In this document: one piece after another, positions 9,150 to 17,675 of the stretch
How the letters are laid out: each line of letters begins with the position of its first letter
How positions within the stretch are numbered: position 1 is the stretch's first letter
Source of the DNA: Desulfobacteraceae bacterium Eth-SRB1
GTDB taxonomy: Bacteria > Desulfobacterota > Desulfobacteria > Desulfobacterales > ETH-SRB1
DNA: 64,000 bases
NCBI GenBank assembly: GCA_004193555.1
Contig: RPGP01000040.1
Span: 997,127-1,061,126 of the forward strand
Reading direction: 5' to 3'
Translations under genes and position numbers: made by a program
Notes under the pieces: model-generated
Told to the model about the DNA's origin: nothing
The model's database searches: none
What the model saw: the letters and a program-made list of their open reading frames with translations, nothing else

Positions 9150-9385
9150 GCAGATAGATATTTCTCAAGAGCTTCAGTTACTACAGTATTAAGCGTGGTT
9201 CCAACGAAAACACCAACGGTTTAATAAGACAATATTTCCCCAAAGGGACAAACTTTAGAAATATAACCAGCAAAGATCTTGCATTTGTAGTAAAAAAGTT
9301 AAATCATAGTCCAAGAAAATGCCTCAATTATCAGACGCCTCATGAAATCATTTACGGCGCTATTCATGGTGCACTTGCAATTTGA
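9150..9385 (+). pseudogene. IS30-family transposase, C-terminal remnant
   Basis: The frame ending at TGA 9383-9385 encodes YYSIKRGSNENTNGLIRQYFPKGTNF, then LNHSPRKCLNYQTPHEII. The block NENTNGLIRQYFPKGT is the strongly conserved C-terminal signature of IS30-family DDE transposases and includes the catalytic Glu region. Only about 75 residues remain, with no start, no N-terminal HTH and no recognisable inverted repeats. The 5' boundary is approximate. Confidence 0.8.
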
Positions 9386-9502
9386 ATTCACCTAAAACAA
9401 GAAACACATAAAATCATGGGTGTCCCGCTGCCCACATAAAGAGGATCTCAACATATGTCTTTTCAGCAGGTATTTGTGCCATTTGCGTTGCTACCCTCTT
9501 TA

Positions 9503-10564
9503 TTATCCCTTTTTAAGGGTACTACCTTTTTTTTGCCAAATAGCCCCGGGACCACGGCCCAGGCATTCCACAAATCCGGCCTTTTGTAAATTTCTCAGCA
9601 CTTTTCGAACCATATCCCGGCTAACACCCATACATGCGCATTCAAGTTCATAGAGGGTAAATGTTCCGGTAAATGCTTTAACCGCTGCCTCGACCTGCTC
9701 TGTTTTGGCTCCGCGGGGGCTTTTCATCTGATCGACGCGATTTTCAAATTCACGATAAGCATTTTTGAGAATGGAGAGGATGTAATTGATATAGGGCCAT
9801 GGGTCATGCTTTCCTTCATGCCAGCCCTGCGAGCTTTGCTCAAGTGTTTCGTAATAGCGTTCCTTGTTTTGTTCAATCAGCCGTTCCAGGCTTATATAGC
9901 GGCCAACTTCAAGCCCTGAGTGGTAACAGATCAGCAGCAAAAGAAGACGCGAGACTCGGCCATTGCCATCGCGAAAGGGATGAATGCACAGGAAATCGAG
10001 ATTCAGGACGGCCAGAAGGACAAAAGGGTGAGCCCATCGTTCTCGAAGTCCACAAGACCAAAGTTCAATCATTTCGCTCATAGCTTGAGGCGTTTGATCT
10101 GCAGGAACAGTTTCAAAACGCACACGCTGGCGGCCATCAGGGTATTTCTGGATGATGTCTATGTTCTTTTCCTTATATTTGCCGGCATCCCATATTTGTC
10201 CACGCGAAAGTTTATGAAATTTCAGGATAGTTTTCTCTGAAACGGGAATTCCCCCAGCCTTTTCATGGATGAGTTGTAAAGCATCACGGTAGCCCCGAAC
10301 CTCCTCTTCATCCCGGTTCTTCAAAAACGGTTCCCCCAAAATAAGTGTATTAATTCGGGACTGGTCAACATTTATGCCTTCAATGCGGTTTGAAGAAACA
10401 GCACTCTCAATCAGGGCATGCTCGCGAAGAATCTTGAGTTTTTGAGGCGATTGATGAGTAAACAATTCCTGTTTACCCTGCGCTTTACTCAAATCAGCCA
10501 GATACCAACTGGTAATGGTAGGGATTGTGGATGGCTCCGCAGAAAATTGTCGTAATGTCATCAT
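9503..10564 (-). CDS. Fic-domain protein with N-terminal inhibitory motif
   Basis: 353 residues. The Fic core motif HPFRDGNGRVSR (about residues 195-206) carries the catalytic His and the anion-binding loop that place an AMP or similar nucleotide on target hydroxyls. Residues about 60-67 read SSNRIEG, matching the (S/T)xxxE(G/N) inhibitory helix, so this is a class II, self-inhibited Fic protein. The C-terminal 90 residues look like a winged-helix domain (LYELECACMGVSRDMVRKVLRNLQKAGFV). Targets are unknown. It could act as a toxin-like or stress regulator. Confidence 0.85.
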   Translation of the reverse strand: MMTLRQFSAEPSTIPTITSWYLADLSKAQGKQELFTHQSPQKLKILREHALIESAVSSNRIEGINVDQSRINTLILGEPFLKNRDEEEVRGYRDALQLIHEKAGGIPVSEKTILKFHKLSRGQIWDAGKYKEKNIDIIQKYPDGRQRVRFETVPADQTPQAMSEMIELWSCGLRERWAHPFVLLAVLNLDFLCIHPFRDGNGRVSRLLLLLICYHSGLEVGRYISLERLIEQNKERYYETLEQSSQGWHEGKHDPWPYINYILSILKNAYREFENRVDQMKSPRGAKTEQVEAAVKAFTGTFTLYELECACMGVSRDMVRKVLRNLQKAGFVECLGRGPGAIWQKKGSTLKKG

Positions 10565-10746
10565 AATGGTTTATTCTTTAACTATCTGATTCCGTCTCAA
10601 TAGTCCTTTGAAAATGCCTGACCGAAAATCTATTTCTTATTACAAATAATGAGGAATTGGTGTCACCATAGCCCTTATATGTCTGCGATCTCCGCAAAAG
10701 ACCAAAAATAAAACAAGAAACGCAACATAACCCCCCTTTGTCGCCA

Positions 10747-11025
10747 CTAAGCACTTCTTTTTTTCTTTTTAGCTCTCAGAGATGCCTCAGCAGCTTGTTG
10801 ATAAATGGATTTTTCCCAAGATTCAGGCAAATTTTTTACGCCTGCTTCAACTAAAGCCTTGTGGACTTTAGGTTTTATATGAGTATCAAACATAATGTGA
10901 CATGTTGGGCATAACATCAATAAATTGGTTCCTCGCTTTTTACCCTCAGCAACAATGTGGGCCTTTTGTCTAATGACAACATAATGTCCACATAACTCGC
11001 ATATTCCTTCTGATTTGTTTTTCAT
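10747..11025 (-). CDS. Small HNH-type zinc protein
   Basis: 92 residues. CELCGHY near the start and LCPTCHIMFD form two CxxC pairs. Between them are QKAHIVAEGKKRGTNLLMLC, giving the H...N...H pattern of an HNH endonuclease fold. The C terminus is very basic (LRAKKKKRSA). It follows the toxin gene across an attC-like palindrome on the same strand, so it may itself be a cassette gene. Nuclease activity is inferred from the motif. Confidence 0.65.
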   Translation of the reverse strand: MKNKSEGICELCGHYVVIRQKAHIVAEGKKRGTNLLMLCPTCHIMFDTHIKPKVHKALVEAGVKNLPESWEKSIYQQAAEASLRAKKKKRSA

Positions 11026-11037
11026 CTTTTTGTTTTA

Positions 11038-11103
11038 CCCCCGAACGCCTGCGGCTCAGGGGCGGCGTGGCTACACGCCGTCCCTTGCAGCCTTTTGTTC
11101 GCA
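11038..11103 (-). repeat. attC-like palindromic site
   Basis: On the minus strand the site runs from GCGAACAAAAGGCTGCAAGG to CAGGCGTTCGG, with an inner hairpin GGCGTG-tagc-CACGCC. The layout matches integron attC sites: AAC near one end, CGTT near the other, two imperfect pairing boxes and a central hairpin. It lies directly after the toxin stop, where an attC belongs relative to its cassette gene. Against it, the outer box is GTTCG rather than the usual GTTAG/GTTRRRY. A plain terminator or REP element is the alternative. Confidence 0.45.
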
Positions 11104-11109
11104 TTTTCA

Positions 11110-11409
11110 CTATTTATCGCCAAGCCTATGCTTCCAGTACGATGGCTCCCTACTGCAGTGCATGACGGCAAGTATCAAAACGTAATGATCCTCAATGGAA
11201 TAGAGAATGGCGTAGGGAAAGCGTTTAGTGAGGCAACGGCGAACGTCTTCGTCAATCATACGATATAAAACTGGGTTTTCAACAATTCTTTCAATCGTGT
11301 ACTCCACTTCAGTGTAAAACGCCAACCCCAATGAATAGCTTTTCTCGGAATAATAGAGTGTCGCTTCTTTGAACTCAGCACGTGCCTCTGGGTGAAATGA
11401 ATATGTCAT
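11110..11409 (-). CDS. ParE/RelE-superfamily toxin
   Basis: 99 residues, with the family pattern FHPEARAEFKEATLYYSE at the start, IVENPVLYRMIDEDVRRCLTKRFPYAILYSIED in the middle and ILAVMHCSREPSYWKHR at the end. The last block is the common ParE C-terminal strand and helix. ParE toxins inhibit gyrase and RelE toxins cut mRNA on the ribosome; the lack of the RelE catalytic set favours ParE. The start overlaps the antitoxin stop by 4 bp. Confidence 0.85.
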   Translation of the reverse strand: MTYSFHPEARAEFKEATLYYSEKSYSLGLAFYTEVEYTIERIVENPVLYRMIDEDVRRCLTKRFPYAILYSIEDHYVLILAVMHCSREPSYWKHRLGDK

Positions 11410-11633
11410 TTGTTATCAAGCAGTTTTCGGACGCTTTTCATGGCATCGATACCAGGTATTGGTTTGACTTGACCGCTTCTTACTTCATCGAGACGCCTCT
11501 TTGCCTCGGTAAGCCAAATGTCTTGAACTAATTCTTGATCGAGGCTCTCAACAAGTTTCTCAGCTAACAGCGCTCTTGCTTCGCCAGGCAGAGACATGGC
11601 CTTTGTTGTCAGTTCGTCCACAGATATAATCAT
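11406..11633 (-). CDS. Addiction-module antitoxin (PF09720 type)
   Basis: 75 residues. The N-terminal half ELTTKAMSLPGEARALLAEKLVESL is the signature helix pair of the unstable antitoxin family PF09720 (TIGR02574). The C-terminal half, with WLTEAKRRLDEVRSGQVKPIPG, is the usual toxin-binding tail. A GAGGTGAT site lies about 7 bases before the ATG. It is the first gene of the toxin-antitoxin operon, and such antitoxins normally repress their own promoter. Confidence 0.85.
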   Translation of the reverse strand: MIISVDELTTKAMSLPGEARALLAEKLVESLDQELVQDIWLTEAKRRLDEVRSGQVKPIPGIDAMKSVRKLLDNK

Positions 11634-11639
11634 CGCATA

Positions 11640-11905
11640 TCACCTCATGAGGAAATTAATTTATTCTACAATAGCTGAGCCACGGATTCAAGCACGATCT
11701 TTCAACCATTCGGGGCCACTAACCACAGGCATATCAGAAATTACATGCGGCGGAATTTCTTACCGATCTACTCCATACGCGAACGGCAAGGATAACCTGA
11801 TGAAAAAGCAAACAAAATATGGCTAAAAAGCGAAGAAAAATCGATAAACAACAAAATTTGTAGAAACAAAAAAACGGCCAGGCTTTTTCAGTCAGAGTTC
11901 ATACT
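11640..11905. other. Gene-poor stretch with a coding remnant
   Basis: The promoter of the toxin-antitoxin operon should lie at its left end. On the minus strand, about 11692-11760 encodes HVISDMPVVSGPEWLKDRA followed by a stop. An in-frame stop precedes it, so this looks like the tail of a decayed gene I cannot identify. Nothing else is supported before the intron start at about 11910. Confidence 0.3.
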
Positions 11906-11909
11906 TTTG

Positions 11910-13030
11910 TGTACGCCCGGCATGGGCGTGAACTAATGGGGTGCAAGTCCCCTATAGCTGAACTGCTGTTAAATTAATCATTTAACATAAACTATTAGCT
12001 TAAGGCAAGGGCATTATCGTGAGCTAATGTCTGGAGGAAGTCTACAGCAAAACTGCGAGCCGACGGACAGAAATCTCATATAAGGCCGAACACCCGACGT
12101 AATGGTCGGGACATGGTGAAGGGCTGAACATGAAGCAGGGAAAGGAGCATCAATGAGTTCTCATGACACGAAGAATCCGAACGGAGGAGTGAGCATGGGG
12201 CACGTCATTGAACCGCCCGACCCAAATAGTAACCTTTTGGAACTGGTGCTTTCACGTGATAACATGCATTTGGCATGGAAGCTGGTCAAGTCGAATAAGG
12301 GAGCTCCCGGAGTTGATGATATTTCCATCAAGGAGTTTACTGACAATATCCGTGATAAATGGGAAGGCATCCGTGAATCTTTAATGGAAGGCACTTATGA
12401 GCCTTCACCTGTTTTGCGAGTAGAGATACCCAAGCCGACCGGGGGAACCCGGCCTTTGGGTATTCCGACCGTTTTAGACAGACTGATTCAGCAGGCGATT
12501 ACCAGGGTTATAACACCAATTTTTGATCCTGAATTTTCGGATTTTAGTTATGGTTTCAGGCCTGGTCGATCTGCCCATGATGCAGTGTTTAAAGTACGTG
12601 AATATATCCGGCAGGGTTATCGCAAACGCCGTGGATATGGACTTATCGAAATCTTTCGATACCATAAACTATATACCCGTATGGGCGTTCCGCTTTCACC
12701 CCTGCTTGCTAATATATCCTTTTGGATGATCTTGATAAAGAGCTGGAAAAGCGAGGTCATAAGTTTGTCCGGTATGCCGATGACTTCATCGTTTTGGTGA
12801 AAAGTCGGCGGGCGAGCGTGTGATGCGCAGTGTTCAACGATTTCTTGAACACAGGCTCAAGCTCAAGGTTAACGCAGGCAAAAGCAGTGTGTTGCCGACT
12901 GATCAAACCTCTTTTCTTGGTTTTACCTTTAAGGGAACTAAAATAAGGTGGTCTGATAAAGCTTTCCGGGAGTTCATAAGGCAGATAAAACGTCTGACAG
13001 GCCGCAGTTGGTTTGTCTCGATGGATCATC
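11910..13030 (+). mobile_element. Degraded group II intron (copy 1)
   Basis: The 5' end is gtgtacgcccggcatgggcg, then ctaatggggtgcaagtcccc, a typical bacterial group II intron domain I start (GUGYG-like boundary plus the conserved hairpin and receptor segments). It runs into a maturase/reverse-transcriptase reading frame at 12153. The element is cut near 13030, and neither domain V nor a 3' boundary is found. The missing 3' half and the broken ORF make it inactive in cis. Confidence 0.8.
12153..13030 (+). pseudogene. Group II intron reverse transcriptase/maturase, broken
   Basis: The N-terminal RT blocks are clear: NKGAPGVDDISIKEF, VLRVEIPKPTGGTRPLGIPTVLDRLIQQAI and FSDFSYGFRPGRSAHDAV. At about 12620-12690 the frame loses the segment around the first catalytic Asp (replaced by YGLIEIFRYHKLYTRMGVPLSPLLANI). 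The YADD box survives in another frame at about 12771 (FVRYADDFIVLVKS). A third piece from 12820 carries the thumb/X-domain part (FLEHRLKLKVNAGKSSV...FLGFTF). At least two frame breaks and one internal deletion are present, and the C-terminal HNH is missing. Confidence 0.85.
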
Positions 13031-13044
13031 CCATTCTCGCTTTG

Positions 13045-13290
13045 CTACGCCTGTATTTAATTTAAGAAAATCAGGGGCAGCGTCTTTCGCAAAAATAACA
13101 TAGCTGTAGGGAGGCGACACAAAGGAAACTGAGCGCCAACCTTGAGTTATGAGTAAGTCAAAATTTGTAATATCGGTAGCTGGGTTAAGAAATCTATTTT
13201 TAAGACTCACACAAACAAGTACGTCCAGGTCAGAACAACCCTGTTTCCCGTAACGAAAGGCTTTTTTTGAAAGAGCAGTAGTAATTTTAT
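13045..13290 (-). pseudogene. Unidentified gene fragment
   Basis: A minus-strand frame between the intron remnant and the IS200-like left hairpin encodes KAFRYGKQGCSDLDVLVCVSL, later ITQGWRSVSFVSPPYSYVIFA. The composition looks coding, but no family is recognised. It has lost both ends: its upstream part is the hairpin of the IS element, and its downstream part runs into intron sequence. It is probably a bystander gene cut by both elements. Confidence 0.3.
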
Positions 13291-13404
13291 CAAAGGTAAA
13301 CCACCGGCTATGCCGGTGGACTATCAATGTTTGACATTTACGGGAGTATATGAAAGCCCCTCATAAAGTGAACCGCTCAAAATTCACAGAAAGAGAGGCT
13401 TTCA

Positions 13405-13432
13405 ATGAACAATGAACAATGAACAATGAACA
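13405..13432 (+). repeat. Tandem heptamer atgaaca x4
   Basis: Four perfect copies of a 7-base unit cover the original start region of the transposase. Each unit carries an ATG, but seven is not a multiple of three, so every copy shifts the frame. Copy number changes here would switch the start frame. In this sequence every ATG runs into an early stop. Confidence 0.85.
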
Positions 13433-13850
13433 GAGTTTAAATCATACGAAGTAGGAATGCAAATACCATTTAACCTGGATTCCAAAATATCGTAAAAAAC
13501 AGCTTTTCGGAGACCTTCGTAAGCATTTAGGTGAAGTTTTCAGAGAACTGGCCCGAAGACGAGAGTGTGAGGTATTGGAAGGCCATCTTATGCAGGATCA
13601 TGCCCATATGCTGATATCAATTCCACCCAAATATGCGGTTTCTCAGGTAGTTGGTTTCATCAAAGGTAAAAGCGCTATCCATATAGCGAGAGAGTATTTT
13701 GGTCGGAAGAAGAATTTTACAGGTCAACATTTTTGGGCCAGAGGCTATCATGTCTCGACGGTAGGCAGAGATGAGGAAGCAATCCGCAAATATATCAGAG
13801 AACAGGAACAAGAAGATCGAAGAATCGATCAGCTAAACTTATTTAAGTAG
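13405..13850 (+). pseudogene. tnpA: IS200-type Y1 transposase (TnpA), frameshifted
   Basis: The main frame reads KYHLTWIPKYRKKQLFGDLR, then EGHLMQDHAHMLISIPPK, which carries the HUH (H-x-H) pair, and near the end GYHVSTVGRDEEAIRKYI with the nucleophilic Tyr region. These are all hallmarks of Y1 HUH transposases. The conserved leader FKSYEVGMQ lies one base out of frame just upstream, at the caaatacc junction near 13461, and the ATGs before it open into stops. An internal ATG at 13575 would remove the first strand, so the gene is judged dead. Confidence 0.75.
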
Positions 13851-13974
13851 TATTGCCACCTTTGAGGTGGCTCATGGTTTTAACCGCTTTGAGCGGTTCA
13901 CATGTTCAAGCTACCGGCTTTGCCGGTAGTATATGACTGTTGGGATTTGATATATAAGTTTACTTTTGTATCTT

Positions 13975-14898
13975 TGAAATTCGATGTTGTTACCCAGTGG
14001 GTGATCGGGTGAAGACGTATTTCACCTTTCTCTTTGCAGGGCTTGCCGTGGCATTGAGGTTAAGAAAATCCCATCTGATTAGAGCTTAGCCGGCAGGTCA
14101 GCAGTGAAGTCCGAGGGCAAGACCGGTAACGGGAGTCCGAAGCCGGACGGAATCAAGAATGCAGGCTCTGTATGGAGCCCCGAAAAATGTATAGTTGTGG
14201 ACAGAGGATAATGCCGAACTTTGGCAGAAAGCCGACGCTATGGATGCCGCGGAAGGCAGCAGCCCTGAATTCGATATGGCAAGAGTTCAGGACACCACCG
14301 GGGTCTGAGACCAGGGCATGTGTTCATAAGGGTAGCTCGGGAAATGGGGAGATCCGGATGTCTCCTTGTAAGCTGAAGTTACAGCAAACAAGGTATCAGG
14401 TGCGGATAGTGAATAACAAACAAACCTGAGATTGACATTCGGAAGTCTTAACGGATCATAGTACCGATGGTCAGTCATGTGTCGAAAGACCGGGAAGGTG
14501 GGGAAGTGATGCTCAAGCGACCCACTGTAGGGAAGGTGAAGTAGGGTATAACGTTTCACTGGCAGGAACTATGGGAGATACACAGAAATCACAAACCATA
14601 TCAACAGGAAGCCAGAGGATTGCAAAGAAGGCCGCTTGCAAACCCGGTCTGAGTTTCTGTGATCAGGCATGGGATAGACCACCACTATTAGTGAGAGAGT
14701 CATCCCTTGTTAAAATCAGAATGCTGGCAGAGAGTGACCCCGAGATGGTGTTTACATCTCTGGCTCACCGGATCGACCTGTCCTTGTTAGAGAAATCCTT
14801 CCGTCAGGTACGCACGAGTAAATCATCCGGGGTGGACGGGATAACAGCAGAGGAGTACGCTGAGAATCTCGATGAAAACCTCTATAATCTGTATCAAC
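13975..14898 (+). mobile_element. Second group II intron, 5' half
   Basis: This is non-coding RNA-like sequence with repeated paired segments (for example ggtcagcagtgaagtccgag, then gggagtccgaagccggacgg) leading into an intron-type reverse transcriptase start at 14571. It is a different lineage from the intron at 11910, because its leader and ORF start are unlike that copy. It ends abruptly at about 14898 inside the RT gene, fused to a minus-strand substrate-binding protein fragment. The 5' boundary is approximate. Confidence 0.65.
14571..14898 (+). pseudogene. Group II intron RT/maturase, N-terminal fragment
   Basis: It begins MGDTQKSQTISTGSQRIAKKA, close to the usual start of one class of intron-encoded proteins. 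It continues with DPEMVFTSLAHRIDLSLLEKSFRQVRTSKSSGVDGITAEEYAENLDENL, the RT0 block. After NLYNLYQ the frame enters unrelated DNA. Less than a quarter of the protein remains, without the YADD box or maturase domain. Confidence 0.8.
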
Positions 14899-15390
14899 TG
14901 TCGGAAGAAAAGTTACTTTGCCAGGAATATTTTTCTCTGAAAGCTTGGTCCCTAGTACAGCACCATTATGATATTTCTTAAGAGAATCCCATCCGTCCAC
15001 GGGGAATGATAGATCCTTGGTGTATACTGAAAACTCGATAGTAATAATAGCTTCCGGTACTTTAACCAGGTTGCCGGTATTTTCAGGGGAGATTTCTTTA
15101 AGATTAGGCACACGGGCGGCATCTCCATCACCATCTTCGTTTGCCAGCATCAATGCTCTTTGCCTTGAAGGGGTTATGACGAGTTATGCATTGAGATTAA
15201 GTCTGCGAAATGCTTCCTGAATACGGACGTCTAAGATCTCTTTTATAGGAGATCCTATAGCAGTGTGAAAAACATACAATTTTTGTTTTGTAATTTCTGT
15301 CCCGTCAGCCGCAAGCAAATGGCTACTAACAACAGTACAAAACAACAAGGACATCACTAGAACGAGATAATTTCTATTGTTCCTATACAT
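14899..15390 (-). pseudogene. ABC-type substrate-binding protein, disrupted
   Basis: It starts at the ATG ending at 15390 with a good site (gggagtcctt) and a signal peptide (MYRNNRNYLVLVMSLLFCTVVSSHLLAADG). It continues with VFHTAIGSPIKEILDVRIQEAFRRLN, which resembles family-3 solute-binding proteins. An in-frame TAA at 15184-15186 interrupts it, and the same frame then continues (ITPSRQRALMLANEDGDGDAARVPNL...FSVYTKDLSF). The distal part is cut off by the intron fragment at about 14898. Two independent lesions show a dead gene. Confidence 0.65.
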
Positions 15391-15432
15391 AAGGACTCCC
15401 CTTTTTATAGGATGACAAAACGATCCTGGCAC

Positions 15433-16018
15433 ATTGAATAATGCAAAATTTCAGTTCAAGTAAATCAGACTAATGCTTCGTTAGATAAGGATGAGAAATA
15501 AGAGAGAGCAGGTTTTGCGCCATAACCTGGATTTCGGCCTGCCCTGTTACGTTCCGCCCTGCGGTCTGGGCCAGGGATTGCAGAATTTCTTTCGGGCATT
15601 TCCTCAGTCCTTCGTGGCGACATTTTTTCTGATTATATCGGCTTACCCGAGTTTAAAAAGGATTTTCATTTCTAAATTGCCAAATCCCCGCCACACAGAC
15701 GGCGGGCAAGACTCAATCCCCTAATTCCCCAATTCCTAAATTTTTCTTTACTTTCTTCAAGCTCCTTTATTCTGTTCAGAACAAAATATGGGCTCGAAAT
15801 ATCGGGTGTAATCAGCGATCAGATCAGGCTAAAGCAAGTTTGAGAAGGATGTGCCACTATAATCTATAGCGGTAGTAAAAGGCAAGATGTAGTGTATTGA
15901 AGAACTCGAAAAGAAGAACCAGGGGTCTTCATTCTTCACTCTCTATTAATTTCTGTCAAAAATGTAGGACCTGATCCGCCGCCTATTTTTTCGACCCGAC
16001 TTCAAGAACTAATAATTA
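15433..16018. other. Gene-free stretch
   Basis: About 585 bp with no supportable gene. It includes a GC-rich patch at about 15530-15630 and AT-rich sequence with short inverted repeats. No promoter, RNA or insertion-sequence end is recognised. Confidence 0.4.
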
Positions 16019-16190
16019 TCAATCAGCAACCAAAAAATCTTTTATATTCACATGCCTTATTCCTTTGAATTTGCCGCCTGTTATCTCGTCCATGGAAACC
16101 ACGATTTTAGGGAAATTGTCCCTGATTTCCAGAAGGTTGCCGAATTCACGGTCATGAACCCTCTGATCAGTAATCATATACGCCATCTAC
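16019..16190 (-). pseudogene. DUF4143-type ATPase, C-terminal fragment
   Basis: The last 55 or so codons of an ATPase-like gene: REFGNLLEIRDNFPKIVVSMD, then GIRHVNIKDFLVAD and a stop. Archaeal/anaerobe ATPases of the DUF4143 group end in the same way (LLxIxDNxPKxVVsxDE...GIxHxxIxdFL). No upstream part remains. It differs from the full-length paralogue at 7461, whose C terminus ends differently. Confidence 0.65.
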
Positions 16191-16204
16191 ACGTAGAGCC
16201 TTTC

Positions 16205-17665
16205 CTAATCACTTAAAGAAGGGGGATTATATGTAACGAATATTGGATTAGAGGTTAAATCTCCTCTTGTATTCATCAGACGATAATATGTTATCTCCCC
16301 GTGCGGAGCTTCCTTATCTACATATTCCATTTCCATGGGAGTTTTACCTTTAAATGTATGTATCAGTTTGCCACCACGGATAAGAAGAAGAGTTGTTGGA
16401 GTTTGTTTCCCTGTAGTATAAGAAATACTGAATTTGATGATCGGGAAATGGGAGGCGGTCAGCGTTTCTCCCATAAAAGCCTTTCTGCCGTCTTTTCCAA
16501 AAATGTTAAAGGAATCCAACCTTGGCCAGACGCGGCTATCACCTCTGGAACAATACATGCGGCCCTTTTCCATGGCCTCTAACACACCTTTCCTGGAAAA
16601 TTCCTTAACCAGAAAGGTGGTCGGGAAATTTCCCAGTTTTTCACCCATACCACCATCTTCGTGAAAGTCCGCTGTCGATATTCCCCATGCTGGTTTTGCC
16701 CTTTCACCCCGGCAATATTCATTTAAGACCCTGTCCCATTCTTTTCCCGGATCCGTTGCCGTGATGTTGTCCCCGTAAATAGCGGAAAAACCGGTATAAT
16801 TCCTGGACTGATAGAGGACTTGGGGATATGGAGGTGTGTTGACATTAATAGGGCCGTATTTCCTGATGCCGGACATTTGCTCTATGTAGTTCCAGAAACA
16901 AAACCCTCCCTTTTGGTTAACATAGTCGATCACTTCCTGATATGGCGCGATACCCTGATCCCCCGCATAGGGGTTAAACATAGAACTTCTGAAAGGGTTG
17001 TAATTAATAATAGCAAGGATTGAAAAAATAATAAGCAGCATACCTATAAGTGGTGAAAAACCCCTTTGCCACTTTAAGAGCATAAAACCTATAAAAAGAG
17101 GAACTATAAATATTATAGCCCACGGAAGCAATTTTTTAGTGTATTTAAGGGATAATTTATTATGCAGGTTTGGGATAAGATTATAATCATCAGGGTTATT
17201 GAAGTTCATAATAAGGATCCTGCGGTCATACTCATTAACCGTTAAATCCTTTTTAAACCATGATCCTGTCCAGTAGTAGTAGGCTGATGTTTCGCAACCC
17301 GGAATGATTATCATATCAGGATATTTTTCCGATATCCTGCTGATTTCCTCAAGAAATTTTTCAGGCCCGTGGGTCATTATCGAGGGAAACTCTTTTTTAT
17401 ACCTCAGTATTTTTCTGAAAGGGGGTACTCCATAGGATAGGGCAAGCCGATCATGGTCATTGATAAACAGGATCTTAAATCCCCTCGAACGGGCTATTTG
17501 CACCAGCTCCTCGACAGTATGCGCTCCATCGCTGAGTGTGGAACGCAGGTCTATGAGTCCCGGAACTGCTTTATACCTGTCCAGTTGGCTTGAATCGGCT
17601 ACACACAGGTGTGTCGAAAAAAAAATCAGGGCTGCAAATCCAAAGAATCCGATGATCTTTCTCAT
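16205..17665 (-). CDS. Exported PHP-domain protein with inner-membrane segments
   Basis: About 486 residues from the ATG ending at 17665, chosen because it has an aggggga site and opens a signal peptide (MRKIIGFFGFAALIFFSTHLCVA). The domain starts DLRSTLSDGAHTVEELVQIARSRGFKILFINDHD, a PHP phosphoesterase pattern. The first metal ligand pair (HxH) is replaced by RST, while the NDHD and DFHEDGG blocks remain. Two or three hydrophobic segments lie at about residues 205-250. Metal-dependent hydrolysis is doubtful with the altered motif. The PilZ gene lies 10 bp upstream on the same strand, so they are probably one operon. Confidence 0.75.
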   Translation of the reverse strand: MRKIIGFFGFAALIFFSTHLCVADSSQLDRYKAVPGLIDLRSTLSDGAHTVEELVQIARSRGFKILFINDHDRLALSYGVPPFRKILRYKKEFPSIMTHGPEKFLEEISRISEKYPDMIIIPGCETSAYYYWTGSWFKKDLTVNEYDRRILIMNFNNPDDYNLIPNLHNKLSLKYTKKLLPWAIIFIVPLFIGFMLLKWQRGFSPLIGMLLIIFSILAIINYNPFRSSMFNPYAGDQGIAPYQEVIDYVNQKGGFCFWNYIEQMSGIRKYGPINVNTPPYPQVLYQSRNYTGFSAIYGDNITATDPGKEWDRVLNEYCRGERAKPAWGISTADFHEDGGMGEKLGNFPTTFLVKEFSRKGVLEAMEKGRMYCSRGDSRVWPRLDSFNIFGKDGRKAFMGETLTASHFPIIKFSISYTTGKQTPTTLLLIRGGKLIHTFKGKTPMEMEYVDKEAPHGEITYYRLMNTRGDLTSNPIFVTYNPPSLSD

Positions 17666-17675
17666 TAAAATCCCC

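Larger units (their letters stand above)
13301..13929 (+). mobile_element. IS200/IS605-like element with end hairpins
   Basis: The left hairpin is ccaccggc-tatg-ccggtgg (13301-13319, imperfect outer pair). The right end has three hairpins with similar short loops: 13855-13871, 13882-13898 and 13911-13929 (ctaccggctttgccggtag). Between them lies a single-domain Y1 transposase reading frame. No TnpB is present. This is the layout of single-strand transposing IS200/REP-associated elements. The exact cleavage sites were not defined. Confidence 0.7.

Noticed and set aside
12974-13327. A 117-codon minus-strand frame starting in the IS200 hairpin
   Set aside because: Its first codons are the IS hairpin and its last lie in intron sequence. 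Only the middle looks coding, so it is listed as a fragment and not a gene.
13405-13432. Possible CRISPR repeat
   Set aside because: Contiguous 7-base units without spacers. No regularly spaced direct repeats of 25-40 bp were noticed in the window.
14752-15153. Separate 133-codon minus-strand gene
   Set aside because: It is in the same frame as the upstream signal-peptide ORF and separated from it only by one TAA, so it is treated as part of one broken gene.
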